NCBI GenBank assembly: GCA_029864405.1
Contig: JAOTTP010000007.1
Location: forward strand, 1-64,000
Source of the DNA: Nitrospirota bacterium
GTDB lineage: Bacteria; Nitrospirota; Nitrospiria; Nitrospirales; UBA8639
Direction of reading: 5' to 3'
Length of the DNA stretch: 64,000 bases
A model generated the notes under the pieces. It did not search any database. It saw only the letters and a list, made by a program, of their open reading frames with translations, and was not told where the DNA came from. This document shows positions 36,773 through 47,300 of this stretch, one piece after another. The position numbers and the translations under genes were made by a program. The number at the start of each line of letters is the position of its first letter. Position 1 is the stretch's first letter.

Positions 36773-39700
36773 GTGCCCACCTTCACCGAAGTGCCCGCAC
36801 GAGATCGGACCAATGGCAAGCGAATGGTAAAACGAGTGCCTTTTCCCTCTTCACTGTCCACCAACATCTCACCTGCATGTCGCTGCACAATTCCCAAACT
36901 CACCGACAACCCCAACCCGGTCCCCTCTCCAGTTCCTTTCGTCGTAAAAAAAGGATCAAAAATATGAGGACGAATCTCCGGAGGTATTCCGCACCCAGTG
37001 TCCTCAACCTCAATCTCACATACTTCTTCCTGTTTTCGAGTACGCAACGTCACCTGGCCCCCTTCCTTGAGTGCCTGAACCGCGTTCAGGACTAAGTTCA
37101 TCATCACCTGCTCAATCATATGCGCATCGACCATCACCGAAGGAAGTGTCTCGTCATAGACCTTACTCAACGTGGCCTGTTTGGTCAAAAACAGATGCTC
37201 GGTCAAGACCAGCACTCGGTCTAAAATTTGATGAAGATCTGTCATCACTAATTCCGGTTCGCGTTGCTGGGAAAAATCCAAGAGCTGACGGACGATGCGT
37301 TGAACCCGTCGCAACCCATCCTCCATGAAATGCAAATATTCCTGAGAACGCTCCGGCGTGAGGGTCCCCTTTCGAATATTGTATAAACAATTCAAAATGC
37401 CCCCTAACGGGTTGTTGATTTCATGGGCAACCCCGGCAGCCAGTTGACCGATGGACGCTAAACGCTCAGAATTTTGGACCTGTCGTTCCAAGTGCTTGCG
37501 CTCCGTGATATCCCTGGCAATGCCCAAGACGCCGTTGTAAACGCCTTCATCATTGAGAAGTGGGGCCACACTCACCAGCACCGACCGCAACTCTCCCTCT
37601 CGACTCACGATCTCGACTTCGTAGACTTGTTTTGTCCCAAGATCCAAGGTCTCTTTCAAATACCGGCCACGATACCGCTTGGAGAGTAACGAGAGATACC
37701 GCTTACCAATCAAATCTTCTTTTCGATACCCCCACGCATCAACTTTTCCATTGACATAGGTAAACCGTAAATCAACGTCCAAGGTATAAATCACGTCGTT
37801 CGCATTTTCCAGCAAACTTTCAATGTACAGTTTGGCCTGTTCAATTTCCCGAGTACGCTCAGAGACCTTCTCTTCCAGGACTTCATTGTATCGTTGCAGT
37901 TCAGCTTCAAGCTTTTTATGTTCGGTAATATCTCTCAACTGGACCATGATTGAGGCTCTTCCACCCATATCAATGCGAACCAGGTCCATCTCCATAGACT
38001 TCATGAGGCCTTGCCGATCATAGACTTCAATCTCTGTCGTGGGCACCTTCGGCTCCTCACCGCTGACTCGTTCCAACAAACTCTGACTGACGACCTGGAA
38101 GGCCGGTGGAACAAGCTTCACAAAGGAATCGCCTGCTAAATCGGAAGGGACATAGCCTAAAATATCCCGTTCACGGGCATTGACATCCAAGATCCGGCCT
38201 TCCGGATCAACCACAAAGATTGAATCGGCCGCCAAATTAAATAACGCCTTATATCCGGCCTCCGAGTCAGACAATTGTTGGGTCCGTTCCGCCACAATCC
38301 CTTCCAGTTGGGTGGTATAGCGTTCCACTTCACGCTCCAGAGCCTTTCGGGCAGTGATATCCCTCACAAATCCTCTCGAATACACCACCGAATGGGTTCC
38401 TGGATCCATGAGAGACGTCGAATGAATTTCCACATCCAGCACTTCATGCGATTGTGTCCGAAAGACGGTTTCTATGGAGCGAGACCCACCTAAGGCTAAT
38501 CCCTGGACATACGCTTGCACCCCTTCTTGTTGTTCTTCTGGAACAATATCCCAGAGCGACATTTCAAGCATGTCGGCTAGCGAATATCCCAGCTTCTGCA
38601 ATTCGGTCGTATTGACATGCACAAACCGCCCTGCGGGATCTAATTGATGAATCATTTCCGGAGCATTTTCAATAAGGTCACGATATTTCTGCTCCAATCG
38701 TCCAATTTCATCAACTTTCTGGTTCAACTCAGAAAACGAATGTTGAAGATTGTCCGCCATGGCATTGAACGTGTCAGCCAAGCGTTCAATTTCATCACCG
38801 GTACGGATCTCAATCTTTTCCGCAAGGTACCCGCCACCAAATTGCTCAACTCCTTTCGATAAGGCTTGAATGGGCTTCACAATGCGGCCGGCAACCACGA
38901 CTCCCGCTCCCCACAAGATGACAAGCACTGCGATGCCATAGAAGATCACCTTACTCAATAATTGATCCAGCGGAGCATACGTTTCTGCAGAATCTTGACT
39001 GGTCAACATATACCAGGACTTGCCCCCAAAACTTTCTGGAGCGAGCGGTATCCCCAAGTGCAAAGGCGCATAGCCAACAATGGCATTCGGCATACCATGC
39101 GAATCTGGATCAGCGACCAACCACCCCACGCCACCTTGTTGAAACGCACTGACCACACTGGGCGGCATTACATGTTCTTCCAAAGAAAACGCGGGGCAGA
39201 GAATCGGCATCCCATCGGAAGCGGTTAACATGGCATGACCTGTTTTCCCGGCGGCCACTTCAGAAATCGACCGAAACAACGAGTCCCTCCTCAGAAGAAT
39301 ACTAATGGCTCCCACCACATGCTGACGATGATCATCCCAAATAGGGACACCAACATTCAGGACATGAGTCCCAAACCCTGGATCAAATGACAGGTCGCTC
39401 ACAAACGCCTGGGCATCATGATGCTGAACGAGGGCCTCCCACCAGAGACTGTTTCCATGGAAAAAACTTACTTGTGGAAAGGAACTCAACACCAGCGCTC
39501 CTTGCGTATCGACCACGACAATGGCGAGATAATCCGATTTCCGAATCGCATGCCATTGAATCAGATAGTCAGTGGCATATTTGTTCAGAAAAACCGGAAA
39601 CTCATCCTTACTGGATTGAGCTCGCCAACTTTCCTGCCACTGCTGAATAAGGGCCTGAATTTCGTCTGCATTCTTATCAGCATAACTGCGGTTCGAATTC

Positions 39701-39954
39701 ATGACGGCACTTCGAATAAACGGAATGGTGGCGAGCTGTTGCGCTTCATTGATCCCACGAATGATCTGGGTCTCGACTTTACGGGCCACTTCCACGGCAA
39801 TCCCCTTCATCGTGATACCGGCAGCTTCCCTTAGAGCCCGTTTTTCTTCAAAATACGTGAGGAGGAGAGAGAGAATAAGGGGCAAAAGACCAACCAGCAC
39901 CATAGCCAGGATTGTCTTGCCCTTCAGTTGGAGGGGAAAACCAAAGCGTTTCAC
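36769..39954 (-). CDS. Multi-PAS sensor histidine kinase
   Basis: 1061 residues. TM1 (about 14-33), a large periplasmic Cache-type sensor domain (about 40-335), TM2 (about 338-356), HAMP, three PAS domains (about 425-550, 570-685, 710-830), then HisKA with V-A-H-E-I-N-N-P and HATPase_c with N-L-V-L-N-A-V-Q-A-L, D-T-G-C-G-I-P and G-T-G-L-G-L-S. Short coiled segments join the PAS domains. It senses an unknown periplasmic ligand and should phosphorylate the overlapping NtrC-type regulator. Start is GTG with no strong ribosome-binding site. Confidence 0.93.
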   Translation of the reverse strand: MKRFGFPLQLKGKTILAMVLVGLLPLILSLLLTYFEEKRALREAAGITMKGIAVEVARKVETQIIRGINEAQQLATIPFIRSAVMNSNRSYADKNADEIQALIQQWQESWRAQSSKDEFPVFLNKYATDYLIQWHAIRKSDYLAIVVVDTQGALVLSSFPQVSFFHGNSLWWEALVQHHDAQAFVSDLSFDPGFGTHVLNVGVPIWDDHRQHVVGAISILLRRDSLFRSISEVAAGKTGHAMLTASDGMPILCPAFSLEEHVMPPSVVSAFQQGGVGWLVADPDSHGMPNAIVGYAPLHLGIPLAPESFGGKSWYMLTSQDSAETYAPLDQLLSKVIFYGIAVLVILWGAGVVVAGRIVKPIQALSKGVEQFGGGYLAEKIEIRTGDEIERLADTFNAMADNLQHSFSELNQKVDEIGRLEQKYRDLIENAPEMIHQLDPAGRFVHVNTTELQKLGYSLADMLEMSLWDIVPEEQQEGVQAYVQGLALGGSRSIETVFRTQSHEVLDVEIHSTSLMDPGTHSVVYSRGFVRDITARKALEREVERYTTQLEGIVAERTQQLSDSEAGYKALFNLAADSIFVVDPEGRILDVNARERDILGYVPSDLAGDSFVKLVPPAFQVVSQSLLERVSGEEPKVPTTEIEVYDRQGLMKSMEMDLVRIDMGGRASIMVQLRDITEHKKLEAELQRYNEVLEEKVSERTREIEQAKLYIESLLENANDVIYTLDVDLRFTYVNGKVDAWGYRKEDLIGKRYLSLLSKRYRGRYLKETLDLGTKQVYEVEIVSREGELRSVLVSVAPLLNDEGVYNGVLGIARDITERKHLERQVQNSERLASIGQLAAGVAHEINNPLGGILNCLYNIRKGTLTPERSQEYLHFMEDGLRRVQRIVRQLLDFSQQREPELVMTDLHQILDRVLVLTEHLFLTKQATLSKVYDETLPSVMVDAHMIEQVMMNLVLNAVQALKEGGQVTLRTRKQEEVCEIEVEDTGCGIPPEIRPHIFDPFFTTKGTGEGTGLGLSVSLGIVQRHAGEMLVDSEEGKGTRFTIRLPLVRSRAGTSVKVGT

Positions 39955-40057
39955 TTTGGTAACATCGCAAAATCCATAAAGAATGTCTAACTCCTGTAAT
40001 TTTCTACATTTTGGTACTCCTTTTTCCTTGATGTCAAGAAACGGTAACAGAGGTGAC

Positions 40058-40978
40058 TTATTTACCTCGACTCAATAACTTGCCCTCTGCACCAGGCCAT
40101 AGCAAAAGAAGCGGACTCGCCACAAAAATGGAGGAATACGTCCCAACGATGACCCCTAACAATAAGGCCAAAGAAAAATCGTGCAACACTTCTCCTCCCC
40201 AAACGGTCAATGGTACCAGCACGAGAACAACAGTCAACGTCGTTATTAAGGTCCGGCTTAAGACCTGATTGATTCCATTATTAATAATTGTCGTCGTCGT
40301 TTCCCGTCTCCTCTGACGAAGATTTTCCCGAATCCGGTCAAACACAATCACGGTATCGGTCAAAGAATAGCCTGCCAGGGTCAACAGCGCGGTCACCACA
40401 AGCAACGTAATTTCTTTATTCAACAAAAAATAAATCCCCAACACCACAAGGACGTCATGAAACGTCGCAATGGCCGCAGCCACACCAAAGCGAAACTCAA
40501 AACGGACGGCGACATAGAGAATAATCCCTGCAAGCGAAAGGATGACCGCAATCAGGGCATCTGCCTGAAGCTTTTTCCCAATTGTGGGGCCGATTGAGGT
40601 ACTGGAGTCCACCACAAACCCATGATCAGGAAATTCAGCTTGAAAGGCCTGAATGATATTCTTACTGACTCCTTCTTCGATCGTGGTTTCTGTTTTCACG
40701 CGAATCAAGAGCTTTTGATCCTGGGGAAACTCCTGAAGTTCCGCGGCACCCAATCCATGCGCATCTAAGGCCTTCCTGGCTTCGGCAATCAAGAGCGGCT
40801 TATCAAACTTGAGCTGGACCGCCGTCCCTCCAGCAAAATCGATCCCCAAATTGGCCCATCCCACCAGAATCCCGATAACGGCCAACAATCCCAGAAAAGC
40901 CAGAAAGCCCGATACCATGAAGGCAATGTTCCGCTTTCCCATAAAATCAATATCTGTTTTCCCAAGAATTTCCATCAT
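40058..40978 (-). CDS. secF: Protein translocase subunit SecF
   Basis: 306 residues with six transmembrane helices. SecD/SecF signatures are visible: W-A-N-L-G-I-D-F-A-G-G-T-A-V-Q near the N-terminus and Y-S-L-T-D-T-V-I-V-F-D-R-I-R-E-N in TM4-TM5. With SecD it uses proton motive force to pull proteins through SecYEG. ATG at 40978 (or 40975) taken instead of an upstream TTG. Downstream of secD with a 158-bp gap, larger than usual. Confidence 0.95.
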   Translation of the reverse strand: MMEILGKTDIDFMGKRNIAFMVSGFLAFLGLLAVIGILVGWANLGIDFAGGTAVQLKFDKPLLIAEARKALDAHGLGAAELQEFPQDQKLLIRVKTETTIEEGVSKNIIQAFQAEFPDHGFVVDSSTSIGPTIGKKLQADALIAVILSLAGIILYVAVRFEFRFGVAAAIATFHDVLVVLGIYFLLNKEITLLVVTALLTLAGYSLTDTVIVFDRIRENLRQRRRETTTTIINNGINQVLSRTLITTLTVVLVLVPLTVWGGEVLHDFSLALLLGVIVGTYSSIFVASPLLLLWPGAEGKLLSRGK

Positions 40979-41136
40979 GACCAAAAAATTCTCCTCCCCA
41001 AAGAATATCCCATGTCTATGAGCATGCGCTGACGCCTTTCATCAAGCAATCCTCGTTTTTGAAAATGCCGCATGCCTACTCTCCGACCAACCACGGCGAT
41101 AAGGTTCCCCAAGCACTTCTCAAGCCAGGCAACCCG

Positions 41137-42771
41137 TTAGATACTGAGCGTATCCAACTTTCGTCGGTTCAGGAAATCAAACACCACCTTCGTCCCGACC
41201 AACGCCGTAAACAAGTTAATAGCAATTCCCAAACACAAGGTCACCGCAAACCCTTTTATGGGGCCGGTTCCAAATAAAAACAGCGCCAACCCCGTGATCA
41301 AGGTCGTAACATGAGAATCCACAATCGTCAAAAAGGCTTTATTGTACCCACTATCTACCGCCAAACGAACGGGACGGCCTTGGCGGAGTTCCTCTCTGAT
41401 CCGTTCAAATATCAACACATTGGAATCGACTCCCATTCCAATGGTCAAAATAATTCCGGCAATACCCGGTAAGGTTAAGGTGGCATTGAGCCCTGATAAA
41501 GCTCCCAGCAAACAGATTAAATTAAGAAAAACGGCCATATTGGCAATGAGGCCGGAGAGCCGGTAATACACAATCATAAAGATCAAGACCAGCGACCCGG
41601 CGATAATGGTTGTTCGTAAACCCTTGTCAATCGAATCCTGCCCCAGAGAAGGCCCCACCGTTAAGTCCTGCAAGGTTTTCAAGGGTGCCGGTAACGCACC
41701 CGCTCGAAGTACCACGGCCAGATCATTCGCCTCTGCCGTGGTAAATGTGCCTTCAATGATCGCGCGACCACCGCTAATGCGATCTCGAATGACGGGCGCC
41801 GAATACACCTTTCCATCCAAGACCACCGCCATCCGTTTACCGATATTGGCAGCCGTCAGCTCATCAAATTCTCGTGCCCCTTTGCTGTCAAAGGTGATGC
41901 TGACAATCGGCTCATTGAAATCACCAATCGTCACGCGCGCATCCTGCAGCACGTCCCCAATGAGGACCGCATCTTTTTTCACGAGATAAGGAATGCTATA
42001 TGCCCGCCCATCGGGTTCCGAGACCGCCGATTCAAATAGAATTTCTGCCCCTTCAGGAATTTTTCCTTCCAACGTCTTCCTCACCGTGTCCTCTTGGCCT
42101 TTTTCCACTTGAGGCGGTAAATCCAAGGCCGCCTTGGACTCCTCCAACAATTTAAATTCTAAGAGGGCCGTTTCTTGAATGAGATCTTTAGCTCGTTGAG
42201 GGTCTTTGACCCCTGGCAACTGAATCGCAATTTGATTGAGCCCCAACCGTTGGATGAGAGGTTCAGCCACCCCAAATTCATCAATCCGGTTTCTGAGGGT
42301 TTCAAGTGCCTGATTGATGGCTGAGGTTTTGACTCGCTCCACCTCAGTGGAGCGGAGTTCGTAGACCAAGCGCGTTCCTGATGGATTTTGCGACACAAAG
42401 TTCGGGAAAGCCTCATCGAGAAGCATTCGGACCTTCTCCCCATCGGCTTCTTGTTGAAGGGTGATGACAATCATCGTCGAGCCCTCACGACGAACACCCT
42501 CCACCACGATCGCCTTATCCTTCAGCAGATCGTCAACGGCCTTACGAATCCGATCAACGGCAATCTCCACCGCCCGCTCCTCTTCTACTTCCAAGACCAG
42601 GTGGATTCCGCCCTGAAGATCCAGACCCAAGGAGAGCCCACGATGGCTCAATACCCGCTTGACCCCATCAGGGAAGGACTGGAACAGCCCTGGAAACGAA
42701 GGAAGGGCCAGGATGACGGACACCACCGTGACCACAAAAAGGAGAAACAATCTCCCACGAAGCTTTTTCAT
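41137..42771 (-). CDS. secD: Protein translocase subunit SecD
   Basis: 544 residues. N-terminal TM, then the large periplasmic P1 region with G-L-D-L-Q-G-G-I-H-L-V-L-E-V, and five more TM helices at the C-terminus containing T-L-P-G-I-A-G-I-I-L-T-I-G-M-G-V-D-S-N-V-L-I-F-E-R-I-R-E-E. Length normal for shorter SecD forms. Sits in the conserved order tgt-yajC-secD-secF, 19 bp from yajC. Confidence 0.96.
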   Translation of the reverse strand: MKKLRGRLFLLFVVTVVSVILALPSFPGLFQSFPDGVKRVLSHRGLSLGLDLQGGIHLVLEVEEERAVEIAVDRIRKAVDDLLKDKAIVVEGVRREGSTMIVITLQQEADGEKVRMLLDEAFPNFVSQNPSGTRLVYELRSTEVERVKTSAINQALETLRNRIDEFGVAEPLIQRLGLNQIAIQLPGVKDPQRAKDLIQETALLEFKLLEESKAALDLPPQVEKGQEDTVRKTLEGKIPEGAEILFESAVSEPDGRAYSIPYLVKKDAVLIGDVLQDARVTIGDFNEPIVSITFDSKGAREFDELTAANIGKRMAVVLDGKVYSAPVIRDRISGGRAIIEGTFTTAEANDLAVVLRAGALPAPLKTLQDLTVGPSLGQDSIDKGLRTTIIAGSLVLIFMIVYYRLSGLIANMAVFLNLICLLGALSGLNATLTLPGIAGIILTIGMGVDSNVLIFERIREELRQGRPVRLAVDSGYNKAFLTIVDSHVTTLITGLALFLFGTGPIKGFAVTLCLGIAINLFTALVGTKVVFDFLNRRKLDTLSI

Positions 42772-42790
42772 TCATCTACCCCTTGATCCA

Positions 42791-43114
42791 TCATGTTTCA
42801 TTCGACGTGCGGATGCTCGCGACATGATCGCGTTGCAACCGAATTTTTGTATTATCCGCAACTTGTAGGGTAGCCGTTTCCTTATCCAAATTGGTGACGG
42901 TTCCCCAAATCCCCGAAGACGTGATCACCTTATCGCCTTTTTTCAGGCTATCCAACAATTCCCGTTGTTTTTTTTGCCGACGTTGCTGCGGCAAAATGAG
43001 CAAAAAATAAAACACCACAAAAATCAGGAGAAAAGGAATGAGTGATAATAATCCAGCCGATGAATCGGAACCGGCTCCCCCGGTTTGAGCCCACGCATAG
43101 GAATCTAGGTTCAT
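42791..43114 (-). CDS. yajC: Preprotein translocase accessory subunit YajC
   Basis: 107 residues with one N-terminal transmembrane helix (about 24-41) followed by P-Q-Q-R-R-Q-K-K and G-D-K-V-I-T-S-S-G-I-W-G-T-V, the YajC hallmark. Associates with SecDF. A Ser/Gly-rich periplasmic N-terminus precedes the helix. Confidence 0.95.
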   Translation of the reverse strand: MNLDSYAWAQTGGAGSDSSAGLLSLIPFLLIFVVFYFLLILPQQRRQKKQRELLDSLKKGDKVITSSGIWGTVTNLDKETATLQVADNTKIRLQRDHVASIRTSNET

Positions 43115-43155
43115 AGGTACCTCAATGTAAAAACGTCTTTGGCCAATCCATTCGA

Positions 43156-44361
43156 TCAGGTCGTCACGTCCTGAATGAGCGCTTCACGCGTGTCACATTC
43201 GCGTCGGCGGTAAAAATCTTTCCGGTAGTCGTCAAACCGATTCGCGCTGATTGCTTGGCGTAACCCATTCATGAGCGAGCCATAATACCAGAGATTATGA
43301 ACCGTATTCAGGCGCACGCCCAACATTTCATGCGATAAAAATAAGTGCCGTAAATAGGCCCTGGAAAACCGTTGGCATACCGGACACCCACATTCGGCAT
43401 CAATAGGATTAGGATCCCTGGCATAGCGGGCCTGTTTGATCAACACTTTCCCCGTCGAGGTAAACAGCCAACCGGTGCGTCCATGCCGGGTCGGAATGAC
43501 GCAATCAAATAAATCCAATCCCCGAGCTACCCCTTCCACAATATCTTCAGGAAGCCCGACTCCCATTAAGTAGCGCGGACGGCTGGGGGGAAGCTGATCT
43601 ATCACCGTCTCGATCATCGCCAACATCGCGGGCTTTTCTTCTCCCAAGGATAACCCACCCAAGGCATAGCCATCCATGTTCAAATTGACTAACTCCTGAG
43701 TCGACTCTTGTCTCAACTGGACAAAGACTCCACCCTGGACTATCCCAAACAGCCATTGATGATCTTTTCTCGGCACCACAGCACACCGCTTAGCCCACCT
43801 GGTCGTTCGCTGCACGGCTTCACGCGCTTGCTGTTCAGTACAAGGAAAGGTCGGACAATGGTCAAGAACCATCATAATGTCGGATCCAAGCGCGACTTGA
43901 ATGGCGAGGCTTTTTTCCGGTGAGAGCAAATGCCACGCACCGTCGATATGAGAACGAAAGCCGACTCCCTCCTCCGTCACCTCACAGAGATCGGCCAAGC
44001 TCACCATCTGGTAGCCACCACTATCGGTCAAAATCGTTCCAGGCCATTGCATAAAGGCATGAAGCCCTCCAAGAGATTCAATCAGTTCATGGCCAGGTCG
44101 CAAAAACAGATGATAGGCATTCGCCAAGATCATATGAAACCCGCATTCTCGGACTTCTTGCGGGTCAAGCCCCTTGACCGTCCCCTGTGAGCCAACCGGC
44201 ATGAAAGCCGGAGTGTCGATCTCCCCATGTGTGGTAGACAATCGTCCAACCCTCGCGCGTCCCGTTGGCAAGGTATGCTGAATATGAAAACGATTGAGAC
44301 CTGACTGTGGGATGGATGGTTCTTCAGACATTGGCTCTGCGTATACTTGACCTTGCTGCAC
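43156..44361 (-). CDS. tgt: Queuine/preQ1 tRNA-guanine transglycosylase
   Basis: 401 residues. Exchanges guanine 34 for preQ1 in tRNAs with GUN anticodons. Visible: the substrate-site region L-T-D-S-G-G-Y-Q-M-V-S, the catalytic-nucleophile region L-F-D-C-V-I-P-T-R-H-G-R-T-G, and the zinc site C-x-C-x2-C...H near the C-terminus (CGCPVCQRFSRAYLRHLF). A GTG start one base after the argS stop gives an unusual 20-residue N-terminal extension; an ATG ten codons later (44331) is possible but lacks a better ribosome-binding site. Confidence 0.95.
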   Translation of the reverse strand: MQQGQVYAEPMSEEPSIPQSGLNRFHIQHTLPTGRARVGRLSTTHGEIDTPAFMPVGSQGTVKGLDPQEVRECGFHMILANAYHLFLRPGHELIESLGGLHAFMQWPGTILTDSGGYQMVSLADLCEVTEEGVGFRSHIDGAWHLLSPEKSLAIQVALGSDIMMVLDHCPTFPCTEQQAREAVQRTTRWAKRCAVVPRKDHQWLFGIVQGGVFVQLRQESTQELVNLNMDGYALGGLSLGEEKPAMLAMIETVIDQLPPSRPRYLMGVGLPEDIVEGVARGLDLFDCVIPTRHGRTGWLFTSTGKVLIKQARYARDPNPIDAECGCPVCQRFSRAYLRHLFLSHEMLGVRLNTVHNLWYYGSLMNGLRQAISANRFDDYRKDFYRRRECDTREALIQDVTT

Positions 44362-44362
44362 G

Positions 44363-46144
44363 TTACATTTTCTCCGGCGCGGAAATTCCCAGGAGTGTCA
44401 GACCATTACTAATGACCGTCTGGACTTGCCGAAGCAGGGCTAGGCGAGCGGCAGTCAGATCAGGTGGAATACATTCGTACGTAGGTTCCTGACTCGACGC
44501 TGCAACGTTCCCATTTGTCCCTAATTCACCCTTGTCTCCTGTATCCCCAGTGGTTCTTTCAGAATCCAAAGAGGGGAGGACCCGATTTTTGTTGTAGTAG
44601 GCATGTAACTGCGCAGCAAGCTCTTGGAGATAAGACGTGAGCCGATGAGGCTCTAACGCCGTAGCGCTGCCTTCGACCACAAAAGGATACTGTGCCAAAG
44701 TCTTAATGAGTCCTAACTCTTCATTGTGAACCAACAACGCCTGATCAACCTCCTGGAGAGCTGGGAGGCGCACTTGCCGTTCATGAGCCACCCGAAAAAG
44801 ACTGGCCAAGCGAGCATGCGCATACTGAACATAATAGACAGGGTTGTCCGAAGACTGTTGTTTGGCCAATTCCAAATCAAAATCCAAATGCGTATCGGCT
44901 CGTCTCATCAAGAAAAAGAACTTGGCGGCATCAGGACCGACCTCATCAATCACCTCTCGTAAGGTCACAAATTCGCCGGCTCGCTTCGACATCTCAATTT
45001 TTTGCCCACCACGTCGCAGGCTCACCATTTGCACCAAAACGATTCGCAAAGCCTCCTTGGCAAAGCCAAAGGCTTGCACGGTGGCCTCCATCCGTGGAAT
45101 ATACCCATGATGGTCGGCACCCCAAATATTGATCAAGGTATCAAAGCCTCGTTCTAACTTTTGTCGATGGTAGGCCATATCGGCCGCTAAGTAGGTATAA
45201 CTTCCATCCTGTTTTTGAGCCACACGATCCTTTTCATCCCCGAATTGAGAAGAGCGAAACCACCAGGCTCCGTCCTCTTGTATTAACAGGTTCTTCTGCC
45301 GAAGTTCGTCCAACGCCTGTTGAATGAGGCCCGTCGCATGCAGGGATGTTTCGCTAAACCAGGTTTCAAATTCGACTCCAAATGTGGCCAAATCTTCCTT
45401 AATACCATCTAAGAGCATCTGGCTGGCCAATTGGGCACAGCGCATCTCGGCCTCATCCGATGGACCATCCAGTAAGGCTTGCCCATGGGTCTTCGCCACC
45501 GACTCAGCCACAATTTTTATATAGTCTCCATGATACCCATCCTCGGGAAACGATGACGGTTTCCCCCAATGCTCTCGATAGCGGGCATAGACGGAACGAC
45601 CCAATAACTGTAATTGGCGACCGGCATCGTTAATATAATATTCACGTGAAACCGTAAATCCGACAGATTCCAAGAGTCTAGCGATGGCTTGTCCCAGTGC
45701 AGCTCCCCGTCCATGTCCGACATGCAACGGCCCGGTCGGATTAGCACTCACGAATTCCAGTAAAATGCGTTTCCCTTTTCCAATGTGGCTGGTCCCATAT
45801 AACGATCCATTGTCCTGAATCATCTGAAGAACCTGGATCCACCGGAGGGGATGGAAAGTCAAATTCAAAAATCCTGGAGGGGCGACATCAACGCAGACGA
45901 ATACATCGGAAAACTGCGCACGAAGTCCTGTTGCCAACAATTCAGCCACTTTCAAAGGCGGTTGCCGAACTTGTGAGGCCAAAGTCATCGCAACACTAGA
46001 AGAAAAGTCTCCCCATTCCGGTCGTTTAGGAGGTTCCACAACAATGGTTGGAATCGTGGCCACCTTCAGCTCGCCCGATTTCTGTACCTTGCCTAAGACG
46101 ACAGCGATGGCTTTAATGGCTTGATTTTGGAGAAGTTCATCCAC
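44363..46144 (-). CDS. argS: Arginyl-tRNA synthetase
   Basis: 593 residues, normal length. N-terminal additional domain, HIGH motif as H-V-G-H-G-R in S-A-N-P-T-G-P-L-H-V-G-H, class Ia core, and the DALR anticodon-binding domain at the C-terminus. An insertion rich in Gly/Asp/Thr (about 540-565) breaks the last domain near its end. GTG start. Essential housekeeping enzyme, cytoplasmic. Confidence 0.97.
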   Translation of the reverse strand: MDELLQNQAIKAIAVVLGKVQKSGELKVATIPTIVVEPPKRPEWGDFSSSVAMTLASQVRQPPLKVAELLATGLRAQFSDVFVCVDVAPPGFLNLTFHPLRWIQVLQMIQDNGSLYGTSHIGKGKRILLEFVSANPTGPLHVGHGRGAALGQAIARLLESVGFTVSREYYINDAGRQLQLLGRSVYARYREHWGKPSSFPEDGYHGDYIKIVAESVAKTHGQALLDGPSDEAEMRCAQLASQMLLDGIKEDLATFGVEFETWFSETSLHATGLIQQALDELRQKNLLIQEDGAWWFRSSQFGDEKDRVAQKQDGSYTYLAADMAYHRQKLERGFDTLINIWGADHHGYIPRMEATVQAFGFAKEALRIVLVQMVSLRRGGQKIEMSKRAGEFVTLREVIDEVGPDAAKFFFLMRRADTHLDFDLELAKQQSSDNPVYYVQYAHARLASLFRVAHERQVRLPALQEVDQALLVHNEELGLIKTLAQYPFVVEGSATALEPHRLTSYLQELAAQLHAYYNKNRVLPSLDSERTTGDTGDKGELGTNGNVAASSQEPTYECIPPDLTAARLALLRQVQTVISNGLTLLGISAPEKM

Positions 46145-46213
46145 TCAGACAGATCCTATCTACGCAGAATATATGGGTTTTTTTAGTAGCCGCGGCGAAT
46201 GTAACACAGCATT

Positions 46214-47296
46214 CTAGCCAAGGCAAGGCACATTGAGAGCTTCATCAACACACCCGAACGTTGCCCCGTGAGTGGCGGATGCCTTTACTCCACATAACAC
46301 TTCTTCCACCTTGGCTAAGACTTCATGTGGTAGAATAGAAAGACACGGTCTATCCGTACAGTGCGCAATGGACGCCTTCCCTATGCAATGACAGGATTTT
46401 CGTATGACGGCTACATGTGTTCTTCGTGGCGCCCATTTTGCTGGATCAGTGGGACCAAACAACAACACCGAAGGAATACCCAAACTTGCAGCCAAATGCG
46501 AAAGTCCTGAATCATGCCCAATAAACAATCGGGCATGTTGTAAATATTGCCCTACTGAAAGCAGATCTATTCCCGTAAGAATGGTGTATTCAAGGTGAGT
46601 CAGGAGGCCTTGCACATTTCGAAGAGAGTCAGTATCTGCGGGTCCTCCCACAAGACAAATATTCCGATGTGGTTGCACCATCATCAGGCCATTGACAATA
46701 CTCGCCCATAACACTGGAGAAGCACATTTATATCTACTACCACTTCCAGCATGGAGAACGACAAGTGGCTCCTTAATTGAACAAGGTGTCCTCGCCGACT
46801 GTGATTTGGAGAGGACAAGGAGACGTGCAAGATTCACTTTCGTTTCTCTGTCAGAAATGACCTGTTTCGTCTGGACCCACGGTTGGAGTATTTCCATATA
46901 CCGATCAGCCATATGAGCATGGAGCAACGTCGGGTCATGAGGTGACCGAAGAATACAGTTTTGGATTCCCGCAGTCCTCAACCAATTTCGCCATATCCCC
47001 TCTGAGTCCTCCAACCAGCCTATGGCTCTTTCGCAGCGACCGAGAATTGACAGAATTTTTTCATAGTGGGAAACATTCGGCCCACGATACGCCAACAATT
47101 CCAGCCTATCAAAAGAATAGGACTGATGAACCTCTTGTGCATCAACAAGGACCTCCCCTAATTCCTTGTGGCCAAACCAAATCATGCGATGCCCGGGAAA
47201 TGTAGCCTGCAATACCCGAAGAGCGGGCAGAGCCAATAACCCATCCCCTAACGCACCAGGATGGACAATCAATAAGCTCGGAGGGGAAAGAGACAT
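46214..47296 (-). CDS. Glycosyltransferase family 9 (heptosyltransferase-like)
   Basis: 360 residues. N-terminal H-P-G-A-L-G-D-G-L-L-A-L-P-A-L fits the acceptor domain of GT9 enzymes. The C-terminal nucleotide-sugar domain has V-V-L-H-A-G-S-G-S-R-Y-K and the D-S-G-L-S-H-L-A-A motif followed by L-F-G-P-T-D-P. WaaC/WaaF-like enzymes add heptose to lipopolysaccharide core; a different sugar is possible. Four bases downstream of mobA, so probably cotranscribed with it. Confidence 0.85.
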   Translation of the reverse strand: MSLSPPSLLIVHPGALGDGLLALPALRVLQATFPGHRMIWFGHKELGEVLVDAQEVHQSYSFDRLELLAYRGPNVSHYEKILSILGRCERAIGWLEDSEGIWRNWLRTAGIQNCILRSPHDPTLLHAHMADRYMEILQPWVQTKQVISDRETKVNLARLLVLSKSQSARTPCSIKEPLVVLHAGSGSRYKCASPVLWASIVNGLMMVQPHRNICLVGGPADTDSLRNVQGLLTHLEYTILTGIDLLSVGQYLQHARLFIGHDSGLSHLAASLGIPSVLLFGPTDPAKWAPRRTHVAVIRKSCHCIGKASIAHCTDRPCLSILPHEVLAKVEEVLCGVKASATHGATFGCVDEALNVPCLG

Positions 47297-47300
47297 GCAA